Positions 6,089 to 13,874 of a stretch of 19,606 nucleotides of DNA are shown here, in pieces. How positions within the stretch are numbered: the stretch's first letter is position 1; every line of letters begins with the position of its first letter. A model generated the notes under the pieces. The model ran no database searches. It was not told where the DNA came from and saw only the letters and a program-made list of their open reading frames with translations. Source of the stretch: Ruminococcaceae bacterium UBA4958 (GTDB taxonomy: Bacteria; Bacillota; Clostridia; Oscillospirales; Acutalibacteraceae); NCBI GenBank assembly GCA_002397355.1, contig DHAI01000078.1:1-19606 (forward strand), written 5' to 3'. The position numbers and the translations under genes were made by a program.

Positions 6089-7402
6089 ATGAGCAGACGA
6101 ATCTCCATCGCCGCGGCGGTTTCCGTCGCAGCGGTCGCGGCGGCCGCCGCGGTTACGCTGACCTACACCTACGCGATGGACGCTTTCAACGCGAAGGTCG
6201 CGGACGTGAACGAGCGGCAGGCTCTTTACACAAAGCTCAGCGAGATCGACCGCAAGACGCGGGAAGACTACGTCGGCGCCATCGACGAGAAAGCCGTGAC
6301 GGACGGCATCTGCGCCGGCTACCTGGCGGGCCTCGGCGACCCGCACGCCAAGTACCTTACGGCGAAGCAGTACCAGGCTTACCGGAATTCCGCCGACTCC
6401 AAGAGCACCGGCGTGGGCATCCGCACCATCCGCGACGCGGACGGCAACATGGAGGTTGTGGAGGTCGTCCCGGGCTCGCCCGCCGAAAAGGCGGGCATCA
6501 AAAAAGGCGACACCATCCTTCAGGTCGACGGCAAGGACGTGGTGCGCGTCACCTACGCCGAAGCCGTGCAGCAGCTCGACGGAGCCGCCGGCTCCCGCGT
6601 CGCGTTCCGCCTGCTGCGCGCGGAAAACGCGGAAAACGGGAAAGCGGAAAGCGCCGCTTCCTCCGGCGTCGCCGTGCAGGCGATGGACGTGACCGTGACG
6701 CGCGGCGAATACACGCTACGCACCGTCGTCTCCTCCCTCGTGAACGGGAACGTGGCGTACCTGAAGCTCTCGCGGTTCGGCGAGAACACGGCGGAGGACT
6801 TCAACAGCGCCGTTTCCTCGCTGATGCGCAAGGGCGTGTGCGGGCTGGTCGTCGACCTGCGCGGGAACTCCGGCGGCAGCGTGAAGGCCGCGGCCGCCGT
6901 GCTGGATACGCTTCTCCCCGCCGGCACGACGGTGCAGAGCCGGGGCCGCGACGGAAAGACGACGGCGGAGTACGCCTCCGGCGCCAACGAGGTGGAGCTG
7001 CCCGTCAGCGTCATCATAGACGGGCAGACCTCCGGCGCGGCGGAGCTTTTCGCCGCCGACATCCGGGACTTCAAAAAAGGGCTGACCGTCGGCAACACGA
7101 CGGCGGGCGACGGCGCGAAGGAAACCGCCGTCCCGCTTTCCGACGGCTCCGCCATGGTTCTTCCCACGGCGGAATACCTGACGGCGGGCGGCGGGCGCAT
7201 CGAAGGGGCCGGCGTGACGCCCGACATCCAAAAGAGCCTCTCCGCGGGGCAGCAGGCCCTGCTGGAGAAAAACGACCTTGCGCCTTCCCTCGACGCGCAG
7301 GTGCAGACGGCCGTCACCGCGCTGGCCCGCCAGGGCGCGAAGGTAAAGGAGCCGCCCGGAGCGTCCCCTTCCGGCTCCGTGCCGGAATCAGCCAAGGATT
7401 GA
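6089..7402 (+). CDS. S41 carboxyl-terminal processing peptidase-like protein, probably catalytically inactive
   Basis: This 437-residue protein has the full Ctp layout. It has an N-terminal signal/anchor (about 7-30), a helical segment with YLAGLGDPHAKYLT, a PDZ domain (about 105-180, with VPGSPAEKAGIKKGDTI) and an S41 core from VAYLKLSRFGENTAEDF through LVVDLRGNSGG to GAGVTPDI. Ctp proteases such as B. subtilis CtpB use a Ser-Lys-Gln triad with Ser and Lys 25 residues apart. Here the serine position is Gly316 (TSGAAELF), the lysine position 25 residues later is Asp341 (TAGDGAKE, where active enzymes have GKG), and the Gln position is Glu345. All three are changed while the frame and fold motifs are intact, so loss of proteolysis is inferred, not decay. 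It lies 19 bases after the NlpC/P60 gene in the same operon. A PDZ scaffold or regulator role is possible. Confidence 0.88.
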   Translation: MSRRISIAAAVSVAAVAAAAAVTLTYTYAMDAFNAKVADVNERQALYTKLSEIDRKTREDYVGAIDEKAVTDGICAGYLAGLGDPHAKYLTAKQYQAYRNSADSKSTGVGIRTIRDADGNMEVVEVVPGSPAEKAGIKKGDTILQVDGKDVVRVTYAEAVQQLDGAAGSRVAFRLLRAENAENGKAESAASSGVAVQAMDVTVTRGEYTLRTVVSSLVNGNVAYLKLSRFGENTAEDFNSAVSSLMRKGVCGLVVDLRGNSGGSVKAAAAVLDTLLPAGTTVQSRGRDGKTTAEYASGANEVELPVSVIIDGQTSGAAELFAADIRDFKKGLTVGNTTAGDGAKETAVPLSDGSAMVLPTAEYLTAGGGRIEGAGVTPDIQKSLSAGQQALLEKNDLAPSLDAQVQTAVTALARQGAKVKEPPGASPSGSVPESAKD

Positions 7403-7435
7403 GCTTTTCCGCCAGAAATCCCTTTGCCGCACCGA

Positions 7436-7464
7436 TTGACAGAACGCGGGCGATTCAGTATAAT
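7436..7464 (+). promoter_or_regulatory. Full-consensus sigma-A promoter for greA
   Basis: TTGACA (7436-7441) and TATAAT (7459-7464) are separated by 17 bases: all twelve consensus positions match. The start would be near 7471, about 43 bases before the greA start codon. It also rules out upstream in-frame start codons for greA. Confidence 0.93.
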
Positions 7465-7513
7465 AGGGGTTACGAATTTATCCATTCCGGAAAGAAAAAG
7501 GTGGTTGTTCTAT

Positions 7514-7999
7514 TTGGCAAAGCAGATTCTTCTGACCAAAGAAGGGTTGAAAAAGCTCGAGGCCGAGCTTGACGAGCTGAAAAGCGGAAAGCGGAAGGAA
7601 GTCGCGGAGAAGATCAAGGTCGCGCTTTCGTTCGGCGACCTTTCCGAAAACAGCGAGTACGACGAGGCCAAGAACGAGCAGGCCATCATCGAGGCGCGCA
7701 TCGCGGACATCGAGGTCATGCTCAAGATGGTGAAGGTTGTGGACGAAAGCGAGCTCAGCTCGGAAGACATCCACATCGGCTCGAAGGTGGAAGTGCGCGT
7801 GACGAACCCCTCCACGGGCAGCGAGCGGGCGGCCAATCTCAGGATCGTCGGCTCCAACGAGGTGGACCCGGCGAACGGCTGCATCTCGGACGAGTCCGCC
7901 GTGGGCAAGGCGCTCCTCGGCCACAGGATCGGCGACAAGATACCGGTCGAGGTTCCCGCCGGAACCATGGAGTACGAGGTTCTTACCATTTCCAAATAA
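7514..7999 (+). CDS. greA: Transcription elongation factor GreA
   Basis: This 161-residue factor rescues backtracked RNA polymerase by stimulating transcript cleavage. The N-terminal coiled coil (AKQILLTKEGLKKLEAELDE) carries the acidic tip GDLSENSEYDEAKNEQ with its conserved Asp and Glu. The C-terminal FKBP-like domain ends in SAVGKALLGHRIGD and VPAGTMEYEVL, all diagnostic of GreA. The TTG at 7514 is chosen because it gives the normal GreA N-terminus and length, has AAAGGTGG upstream, and lies downstream of the consensus promoter. The upstream in-frame ATG at 7424 precedes the promoter and would add 30 non-homologous residues. A terminator follows immediately, so greA can be expressed on its own. 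Confidence 0.96.
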   Translation: MAKQILLTKEGLKKLEAELDELKSGKRKEVAEKIKVALSFGDLSENSEYDEAKNEQAIIEARIADIEVMLKMVKVVDESELSSEDIHIGSKVEVRVTNPSTGSERAANLRIVGSNEVDPANGCISDESAVGKALLGHRIGDKIPVEVPAGTMEYEVLTISK

Positions 8000-8005
8000 T
8001 CGTCG

Positions 8006-8044
8006 GGCAGGCGTGGCGGCGCACCACTCCTGCCTTTTTTCTTT
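8006..8044 (+). terminator. Intrinsic terminator after greA
   Basis: GGCAGG (8006-8011) pairs with CCTGCC (8029-8034) and GTGG (8013-8016) with CCAC (8024-8027), with one mismatch and a 7-base loop. TTTTTTCTTT follows. No promoter is evident in the 45 bases between this and lysS, so lysS probably depends on read-through. Confidence 0.85.
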
Positions 8045-8089
8045 ACGGCAAACGCGCGGAACCAGAAAACGGATCAGGATGTGGAAGAA

Positions 8090-9622
8090 ATGAGCGAAAA
8101 GGAAGCAAAGGAGCTTACCCCGGAAGAGGAAGCCGAAAAGAATCAGAAGGAAATCGCGGTGCGGCGCAGGAAGCTCGCCGACCTGCAGGACGGCGGCAGG
8201 GACCCGTTCCGCATCACCACCTGCCCGCGCGACACCACCGCGCAGGAGGTCCGTGACCGCTTTGCGGAGCTGGAAAACAAGGACGTGTGCGTCGCCGGCC
8301 GCATCATGAGCTGGCGCGACATGGGCAAGGCCAGCTTCATGGACCTGTACGACCGCAGCGGCCGCATCCAGGTCTACATGAAGATCGACCAGGTGGGCGA
8401 GGACAGCTACCGCGAGGTGAAAAGCTGCTGGGACGTCGGCGACATCATCAGCGTGAAGGGCTACGTCTTCAAGACGAGGCGCGGCGAGGTCTCCGTCCAC
8501 GCGCGGGAGATCCGCCTGCTGGCGAAGTCGCTGCTGCCGCTGCCGGAGAAATTCCACGGCCTGAAGGACACGGACCTGCGGTACCGCCAGCGCTACCTGG
8601 ACCTCATCGTGAACCCCGAGGTGAAGGAGACCTTCATCCGCCGCAGCAGGATCATCCGCGCCATCCGCGCGGCCCTGGACGGCGCGGGCTACGTCGAGGT
8701 GGAAACCCCCGTGCTGAACACCATCCCGGGCGGCGCGGCGGCGCGGCCGTTCGTCACGCACCACAACACGCTGGACATCGACATGTACCTGCGCATCGCG
8801 CTGGAGCTGCATCTGAAGCGCCTCATCGTCGGCGGCATGGAGAAGGTCTACGAGATCGGCCGCATCTTCCGCAACGAGGGCATGGACGTCAGGCACAACC
8901 CCGAGTTCACGATGATCGAAATGTACGAGGCCTACACGGACTACTTCGGCATGATGGAGCGCACGGAGAATCTGGTGCGCGCCGCGGCCCGGGCCGCCTG
9001 CGGCGAAGAAAAGACCACGTACCAGGGCGACGAGATCGACTTCGCTCCGCCGTTCCGCCGCGTGACGATGAACGACGCGATCCGGGAAGAGACGGGCGTC
9101 GACTTCCTCTCGTTCCGGGGGGACGCGGAAAAGGCGCGCGATGCCGCGAAGCAGCTCGGCCTCGCGCCGAAGGAGACGGACGCGTGGGGCAACATCATGG
9201 CGCTCGTGTTCGACGAGAAGGTGGAGCGGACGCTGGTGCAGCCCACCTTCGTCTACGATTACCCGGTGGAGGTCTCGCCGCTGACGAAGCGCAAGCCCGA
9301 CATGCCGGAGATGGTGGAGCGCTTCGAGTTCTTTGCGGCCGGCTGCGAGCTGGCCAACGCGTACTCCGAGCTGAACGACCCGATCGACCAGCGCGGGCGC
9401 TTCGTGCGCCAGATGGAGCTGCGCGCAAAGGGCGACGAGGAAGCGAACATGATCGACGAGGACTTCCTCACGGCGCTGGAATACGGCATGCCGCCGACCG
9501 GCGGCATGGGCATGGGCATCGACCGGCTGGTCATGCTGCTGACGGACAGCGCTTCCATCCGCGACGTGCTGCTCTTCCCCACGATGAAGCCGCTCGAAAA
9601 AGACGGCGGCGGAAAAGAATAG
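8090..9622 (+). CDS. lysS: Lysyl-tRNA synthetase, class II
   Basis: This 510-residue enzyme attaches lysine to tRNA-Lys. The N-terminal OB-fold anticodon-binding domain (about 55-150, with [19 protein letters not shown]) is followed by the class II catalytic core. The core has the motif 1 region ([20 protein letters not shown]), motif 2 [15 protein letters not shown] (about 259-273) and motif 3 [14 protein letters not shown] (about 471-484). The length is normal. The ATG at 8090 has AGGA ten bases upstream and starts MSEKE. An in-frame GTG at 8081 would add three residues and cannot be excluded. The order greA-lysS is common in Clostridia. A terminator follows within 30 bases. Confidence 0.97.
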   Translation: MSEKEAKELTPEEEAEKNQKEIAVRRRKLADLQDGGRDPFRITTCPRDTTAQEVRDRFAELENKDVCVAGRIMSWRDMGKASFMDLYDRSGRIQVYMKIDQVGEDSYREVKSCWDVGDIISVKGYVFKTRRGEVSVHAREIRLLAKSLLPLPEKFHGLKDTDLRYRQRYLDLIVNPEVKETFIRRSRIIRAIRAALDGAGYVEVETPVLNTIPGGAAARPFVTHHNTLDIDMYLRIALELHLKRLIVGGMEKVYEIGRIFRNEGMDVRHNPEFTMIEMYEAYTDYFGMMERTENLVRAAARAACGEEKTTYQGDEIDFAPPFRRVTMNDAIREETGVDFLSFRGDAEKARDAAKQLGLAPKETDAWGNIMALVFDEKVERTLVQPTFVYDYPVEVSPLTKRKPDMPEMVERFEFFAAGCELANAYSELNDPIDQRGRFVRQMELRAKGDEEANMIDEDFLTALEYGMPPTGGMGMGIDRLVMLLTDSASIRDVLLFPTMKPLEKDGGGKE

Positions 9623-9650
9623 CGCGAAGCTCCCGCCAAAAATGCGCTTA

Positions 9651-9694
9651 AAAGCACCTGCGTCCGCAAAAAGCGGACACAGGTGCTTTCTTTA
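9651..9694 (+). terminator. Intrinsic terminator after lysS
   Basis: AAAGCACCTG (9651-9660) pairs with CAGGTGCTTT (9680-9689) and GTCCGC (9662-9667) with GCGGAC (9673-9678), with one mismatch and an AAAAA loop. CTTTACG follows. The A-rich left flank would also give the reverse transcript a T-rich tail. Confidence 0.93.
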
Positions 9695-9730
9695 CGCCGA
9701 ACGGCTTTTTCGGGGCGGATTCCCTTCGCC

Positions 9731-9750
9731 CTGTTCCCGCGCGGAAACAG
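9731..9750. promoter_or_regulatory. Imperfect 20-bp inverted repeat upstream of pgmB (candidate operator)
   Basis: The 20 bases at 9731-9750 form an inverted repeat: CTGTT and AACAG arms flank a CCGCGCGG core, with a single mismatched pair. There is no T-run, so it is not a terminator, and the dyad form suggests a repressor site. It lies about 145 bases upstream of pgmB; no convincing -35/-10 pair was found in the rest of this 199-base gap (9695-9893). Confidence 0.4.
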
Positions 9751-9893
9751 TTCGTCTCATATTATTTTTTTAAAGAATCATTTTGGGGCCGAATCGTAAT
9801 ATTTTAGAAACGGGATCGCCGCTTTCTTCCTTCCGGGAACGGTAGCATGGTCCCGGCGCCGGAAAAGCGGAAAAAGAAAAGAGGAAAATGACA

Positions 9894-10589
9894 ATGCAGT
9901 TTTTGAAAGCGTGCCTGTTCGACCTGGACGGCGTTCTCTGCGACACCGCGAAATATCACTTCATCGCGTGGAAACAGCTTGCGGAAAAGCTGGGGATTCC
10001 CTTTACCGAACGCGACAACGAGCGTCTGAAGGGCGTAAGCCGCATGGAATCCCTCGAAATCCTTCTCAGCCTGGGCGAAAAACGGTATTCCGCGGAAGAA
10101 AAACAGAAAATGGCGCAGGAAAAGAACGAGAATTACCTCGCCCTCATCCGGCGCATGACCAAAGACGAGATCCTGCCCGGAGCCGTGGACTTTCTCACAT
10201 ACGTTCGCGGCCGGGGCATCCGCACCGCCCTCGGGTCCGTGAGCAAAAACGCCGGAGTCATCCTGGAGCGGACGGGCCTCGGGGGCTTCTTCGACAGCAT
10301 CGTGGACGGCAACCGCGTCTCGCACGCGAAGCCGGACCCCGAGGTTTTCCTGACCGGCGCGCAGGACCTCGGCGTCGCGCCGGAGGCCTGCGCCGTGTTC
10401 GAGGACGCGCAGGCGGGGCTGATCGCCGCCCGGCGCGCCCGCATGACGCGCGTCGGCGTGGGCGACCCCGCCGTCCTGACGGCCGCGGAACTCTGCATCG
10501 CGGGGTTCCGCAGCATGGAGCCGCGGGACCTGCTCGGCCGGATCGACTCCGCCGCGGGGAAAAAAGCGGCCGCCGGGCCTACTTCCTGA
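9894..10589 (+). CDS. pgmB: Beta-phosphoglucomutase (HAD superfamily)
   Basis: Converts beta-D-glucose 1-phosphate to glucose 6-phosphate through beta-glucose 1,6-bisphosphate. The 231 residues follow the Lactococcus enzyme closely. FDLDGVLCDTAKYHF holds the nucleophile Asp10 and the acid/base Asp12, and LKGVSRMESLEILL is the cap-domain substrate loop. GSVSKNAG, AKPDPEVF (lysine) and FEDAQAGLIAA (metal-binding acidic pair) complete the HAD motifs. The second ATG (9894) is chosen because GAGG (9881-9884) is nine bases away, against only three for the ATG at 9888. The gene converges on the AraC-type gene and overlaps its end by 11 bases. With the GH65 phosphorylase nearby, it supplies the second step of disaccharide breakdown. 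Confidence 0.94.
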   Translation: MQFLKACLFDLDGVLCDTAKYHFIAWKQLAEKLGIPFTERDNERLKGVSRMESLEILLSLGEKRYSAEEKQKMAQEKNENYLALIRRMTKDEILPGAVDFLTYVRGRGIRTALGSVSKNAGVILERTGLGGFFDSIVDGNRVSHAKPDPEVFLTGAQDLGVAPEACAVFEDAQAGLIAARRARMTRVGVGDPAVLTAAELCIAGFRSMEPRDLLGRIDSAAGKKAAAGPTS

Positions 10590-11307
10590 TGCCCTGCTGC
10601 CTGCGGTACTTCAGCGGCGACACCCCGAAGTGCTTCTTGAAAAAGCCGGAGAAGTAGGCCACGCTGCTGAACTCGAACGTAAAGGCGATGTCCGTCAGGC
10701 TCAGCGAGGTTTCCAGCAGCAGGGTCCGGATCGCCTCGGACTTCTGCTGCTCGATGAAAGTCGTGATGCTCATCCCGACTTCCCTGCGGAAAACGGAGGA
10801 AAGGTAGTTCGGGTGGATGCCGACGGTGTCGGCAATATTCTGAAGCGTCATCTTGTGCTGGATGTTCTGCTTGATGTAGGCGATGGCCCGGCTCACGACG
10901 GGGCTGTATTCGTTGCGCTCGCTTTCCTTCAGGAGCCTGATGAAGCGCTGCAGCATCTCGTACTCGAACTGCTCCGTCTGCGAAACGGTCGTGAATTCCT
11001 CGATCTTCCGGATGCAGGCGTCGCTCAGCCCGAACGCGCTTTCGGAATCCACCCCCTCCTCGATGACGGCGCGCGTGAACAGGACGCAGGACCCGATCAG
11101 GGAATCCTTCGTGGAGCGCAGCTGCGAATCGGCCAGGCAGGCCCGCTCGTGGCGGTTGATCTGCCGGAGGGTGTCCACGCTGCTTTTCTCATCCATCTGC
11201 TTGATGCTCGCGATCAGCTTCCGTTCCAGGGCATACGGCGGATGCTGATAGGAAGTCAGGATATTTAAAATCTTGTTTTTCATGAGAATATCGTTTTTTT
11301 CGTCCAT
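10579..11307 (-). CDS. AraC-family transcriptional regulator
   Basis: A 242-residue regulator whose last 100 residues are a complete AraC/XylS DNA-binding domain with two helix-turn-helices. The first is around MTLQNIADTVGIHPNYLSSV, and the second, conserved one around LSLTDIAFTFEFSSVAYFSG, ending FKKHFGVSPLKYRR. The N-terminal 135 residues are helical and lack an obvious cupin sugar-binding domain, so the signal is unclear. The ATG at 11307 has GGGGAGG upstream on the minus strand, although 11 bases away; an internal ATG at 11283 has no ribosome site. It is transcribed divergently from the transporter-phosphorylase operon and convergently with pgmB, which makes it the likely local regulator of alpha-glucoside use (inference). 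Confidence 0.9.
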   Translation of the reverse strand: MDEKNDILMKNKILNILTSYQHPPYALERKLIASIKQMDEKSSVDTLRQINRHERACLADSQLRSTKDSLIGSCVLFTRAVIEEGVDSESAFGLSDACIRKIEEFTTVSQTEQFEYEMLQRFIRLLKESERNEYSPVVSRAIAYIKQNIQHKMTLQNIADTVGIHPNYLSSVFRREVGMSITTFIEQQKSEAIRTLLLETSLSLTDIAFTFEFSSVAYFSGFFKKHFGVSPLKYRRQQGIRK

Positions 11308-11389
11308 TCGGAAATCAGCCTCCCCATCTCTCCAATGGTGCCCAGCGCCGGTGCGGCAGGCCGGGTTTCCACATGGCGTCTACAGGTTT

Positions 11390-11418
11390 ATTTTATACTA
11401 TTCCGGCGGTTTTCGCAA
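11390..11418 (-). promoter_or_regulatory. Candidate promoter of the AraC-type regulator gene
   Basis: On the minus strand TTGCGA (plus 11413-11418) and TAAAAT (plus 11390-11395) are 17 bases apart. The transcript would have a leader of about 75 bases. It lies about 50 bases from the opposing promoter of the transporter operon, so a regulator bound between them could affect both. Confidence 0.55.
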
Positions 11419-11468
11419 TTGAAATCCGATCCGTTTGCCGGATAAGTTTCTCTGTATTTTATAAAAAT

Positions 11469-11497
11469 TTATTGGAAACCATAAATAATATTATAAT
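11469..11497 (+). promoter_or_regulatory. Candidate promoter of the sugar transporter-phosphorylase operon
   Basis: A perfect -10 box TATAAT (11492-11497) is preceded at 17 bases by the poor -35 TTATTG (11469-11474). A weak -35 with a strong -10 is typical of promoters needing an AraC-type activator. A second TATAAT at 11500-11505 makes the exact start uncertain. The whole 277-base divergent gap (11308-11584) holds only these promoters and no small gene that I can support. Confidence 0.5.
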
Positions 11498-11584
11498 TTT
11501 ATAATATTCCGTCCACAATTCCGGTACAATAAAGCCGTTCCAGGCAAATGAAAAACCAGAACTTTGTACGAAGGAGTAGAGAAA

Positions 11585-12886
11585 ATGAAACGGTTTTTAA
11601 GCGTTCTTTGCTCGGCCTTAGTCCTTTTATCGGCCTTTTCCGGGTGCGGCAACCCCGGCTCCGCCAGCTCGGCGGGCAGCGCCGCCACCTCCGGAAGCTC
11701 GTCCGCTGCCGCGCCCGCCGAAAAAACGACCATCACCATCATGCAGAGCAAGACGGAAATCCAGAACGACCTGCAGAAAGTCGTGGACGACTACAACTCC
11801 ACCCAGAGCGAAACGACGGTGAAGCTGCTCGGCACCTCGGGCGACAACTACGCCACCGTGCTCCAGTCCCAGTTCTCCGCAGCGCCCGAAAAGGCGCCCA
11901 CCATCTTCACCATCTCGGGCCCGGACGCCGCCAAGTTCAACCAGTTCATGGCCCAGCTCGACAGCTCCAAATCGGCCGGCCTGCTGCTTGACGAGTTCAA
12001 GAGCGACGTCACCGTGGACGGCAAGCTCTGCGGCCTGCCGATGGCCGTTGAGGGCTACGGGTTCATCTACAACAAGGACCTGTTCCAGAAAGCCGGCGTC
12101 GACGCCTCGTCCCTGACCACGATGGACGCGTTCGTAGACGCGTGCAAAAAGCTGAAAGGCGTCAGCGGCGTGTCAGCGCCGATCGCTTTCAGCAAGGAAA
12201 ACTACTTCATCTTCATGCATTTCTTCAACTGGGGCTTCGCCGTTTCCGACAGCTACAAGGACCAGATCCAGCAGCTCGACAGCGGCAAGATCAAGATGGG
12301 CGACATCCCGAGCGTCGCGCAGTGGGCGAAGGACCTGGACGCGATCAAGCCTTACACCAATCAGGCGCTCGATTCCTACGACGACCAGGTTTCCGGCTTT
12401 GCCGCCGGCAAATACGCCATGATCCACCAGGGCGACTGGGTGCAGACGATGCTCGACGAGGATAAGGTCAGCTTCCAGTACGGCCTTCTCCCTTACCCGA
12501 CGGGCGGGAACACCAAGCTTGCCGTCGGCCTTGCGAACGCATGGCGCGTGAACAAGAACGCCACGGAACCGCAGCAGCAGGCCGCCGTCAAGTTCCTGGA
12601 CTGGCTCATCACCAGCGACAAGGGCCAGAGCTACTGCGCGGACACGTTCAAGTTCATCCCGGCGTTCAAGGGCCTGAAGGCCCCGACCACCGAGCTGGCG
12701 AAGGACGTCTCCGAGTACGTTCAGAAGGACCAGACCGTCCCGTGGGTCTACAACACCGATTTCCCGAACGGGATCGACGTGGACGGCGCCGCCCTGATGC
12801 AGAAATACTACGCGGGTGCCGTAACCGGCAGCCAGATGCTGGAGCAGCTGACGCAGGCCTGGGTACGGGACGTCGCCAAGAAGTAA
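11585..12886 (+). CDS. Sugar ABC transporter substrate-binding lipoprotein
   Basis: This 433-residue extracellular solute-binding protein of the family 1 (maltose/oligosaccharide) type captures a sugar outside the cell. It has a lipoprotein signal MKRFLSVLCSALVLLSAFSGC, with the lipidated cysteine at residue 21. A Ser/Ala-rich spacer (about 22-48) precedes the mature domain starting TTITIMQSKTEIQNDLQ. Family features include GLPMAVEGYGFIYNKDLFQKAG, FAAGKYAMIHQGDWV and LANAWRVNKNA. The ATG at 11585 is supported by AAGGAG eight bases upstream; an upstream in-frame TTG at 11564 has no such site. It is the first gene of the operon with two permeases and a GH65 phosphorylase, so an alpha-linked glucose disaccharide is the probable ligand (inference). 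Confidence 0.94.
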   Translation: MKRFLSVLCSALVLLSAFSGCGNPGSASSAGSAATSGSSSAAAPAEKTTITIMQSKTEIQNDLQKVVDDYNSTQSETTVKLLGTSGDNYATVLQSQFSAAPEKAPTIFTISGPDAAKFNQFMAQLDSSKSAGLLLDEFKSDVTVDGKLCGLPMAVEGYGFIYNKDLFQKAGVDASSLTTMDAFVDACKKLKGVSGVSAPIAFSKENYFIFMHFFNWGFAVSDSYKDQIQQLDSGKIKMGDIPSVAQWAKDLDAIKPYTNQALDSYDDQVSGFAAGKYAMIHQGDWVQTMLDEDKVSFQYGLLPYPTGGNTKLAVGLANAWRVNKNATEPQQQAAVKFLDWLITSDKGQSYCADTFKFIPAFKGLKAPTTELAKDVSEYVQKDQTVPWVYNTDFPNGIDVDGAALMQKYYAGAVTGSQMLEQLTQAWVRDVAKK

Positions 12887-12902
12887 GCGGCGATTCTTCG
12901 CA

Positions 12903-12941
12903 GTGCAGGAAAGGCCCACGATTCGCGGATCTTTCCTGCAC
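12903..12941 (+). other. Intercistronic hairpin between binding protein and permease genes
   Basis: A perfect 11-bp stem (12903-12913 with 12931-12941) closes a 17-base loop and is followed by CTTTCTG, not a real T-run. Such hairpins after binding-protein genes commonly protect the upstream mRNA so that more binding protein than permease is made; partial termination is the alternative. Confidence 0.6.
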
Positions 12942-12989
12942 CTTTCTGTCCCCGCCGCAAAACCCGCACGATTCGAAAGGAGCGATCCT

Positions 12990-13874
12990 ATGCCGAAGCG
13001 CAGGCGCCGCAAATTTCCTCTTTACTACTGGCTTTTCCTTCTTCCCGCGCTTTTCTTTTTCGTCAACGTCGTCGTCGTCCCGTTCTTTATGGGGATCGTT
13101 TACTCTTTCTCCAACTGGAGCGGTTTTTCCTTCGCCGGCTCGAAGTTCGTCGGCTTCCAGAACTATGCCGACGCCTTTCAGGACCCGCAGTTCCTCAGCT
13201 CGTTCCTGCTCACGTTCCAGTACGCCGTCATCATGGTCGTGTGCGTCAACGTGATCGGGTTCTTCCTCGCGCTGCTCGTCACGCAGAACATCAAAAGCAA
13301 CACGGCCCTGCGCGGAGTCTTTTTCCTGCCGAACCTGATCGGCGGCCTCATCCTCGGCTTCATCTGGCAGTTCATCTTTTCAAAGCTGTTCGTGCAGCTT
13401 GGGGAAAAGCTGCACATGACCGGCGTTCTCTTCAACTGGCTGACGCAGCCGTCCACCGCGTTCTGGAGCCTCGTCATCGTCAGCACCTGGCAGATGGCGG
13501 GTTACGTGATGATCATTTATATCGCGGGCCTGCAGAGCATCCCCTCCGACCTGCTGGAGGCGGCCGAGATCGACGGGGCGGGCCCCATGAAGCGGCTGGC
13601 GCACATCACCCTGCCGCTGATGATGCCCTCGTTCACCATCAGCCTTTTCATCACGCTGTCGAACGCCTTCAAGCAGTACGACACGAACCTTTCGCTCACC
13701 AACGGCGGGCCGTACAACACCACGCAGCTGATCGCCATGAACATCTACCAGACGGCGTTCAACCGCAACCAGTATGTGCTCGCCCAGGCGAAGGCCATGG
13801 TGTTCTTTCTCGTCATCATGGTCATCACCCTGGTGCAGGTCCGCCTGACTTCAAAGAGGGAGGTTGAGATGTGA
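12990..13874 (+). CDS. Sugar ABC transporter permease (MalF/UgpA type)
   Basis: This 294-residue inner-membrane channel subunit has about six membrane segments, starting with FPLYYWLFLLPALFFFVNVV. The cytoplasmic EAA loop that contacts the ATPase is clear: LLEAAEIDGAGPMKRLAHI followed by TLPLMMP. The start ATG at 12990 has AAGGAG with seven bases of spacing and gives the normal basic N-terminus (PKRRRRKFP); longer versions would begin inside the upstream hairpin. The stop codon overlaps the start of the next permease (TGATG), so the pair is coupled. No ATPase gene accompanies them; a shared MsmX/MsmK-type ATPase is presumed to be encoded elsewhere. Confidence 0.94.
   Translation: MPKRRRRKFPLYYWLFLLPALFFFVNVVVVPFFMGIVYSFSNWSGFSFAGSKFVGFQNYADAFQDPQFLSSFLLTFQYAVIMVVCVNVIGFFLALLVTQNIKSNTALRGVFFLPNLIGGLILGFIWQFIFSKLFVQLGEKLHMTGVLFNWLTQPSTAFWSLVIVSTWQMAGYVMIIYIAGLQSIPSDLLEAAEIDGAGPMKRLAHITLPLMMPSFTISLFITLSNAFKQYDTNLSLTNGGPYNTTQLIAMNIYQTAFNRNQYVLAQAKAMVFFLVIMVITLVQVRLTSKREVEM

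Noticed and set aside
4513..6108. Minus-strand frame of about 531 codons opposite the NlpC/P60 gene
   Set aside because: Leu/Arg repeats mirror the coiled-coil codons on the plus strand; no ribosome site or motif.
6089..7402. Treating the Ctp-like gene as a broken pseudogene
   Set aside because: The frame is full length and fold motifs and signal anchor are intact; only catalytic positions differ, so it is annotated as a coding gene.
7424..7513. Longer greA product starting at the ATG at 7424
   Set aside because: That codon lies upstream of the consensus promoter and the added residues do not resemble GreA.
7478..8896. Minus-strand frame of about 472 codons opposite greA and lysS
   Set aside because: It crosses a terminator and two conserved genes and is compositionally biased; a shadow.
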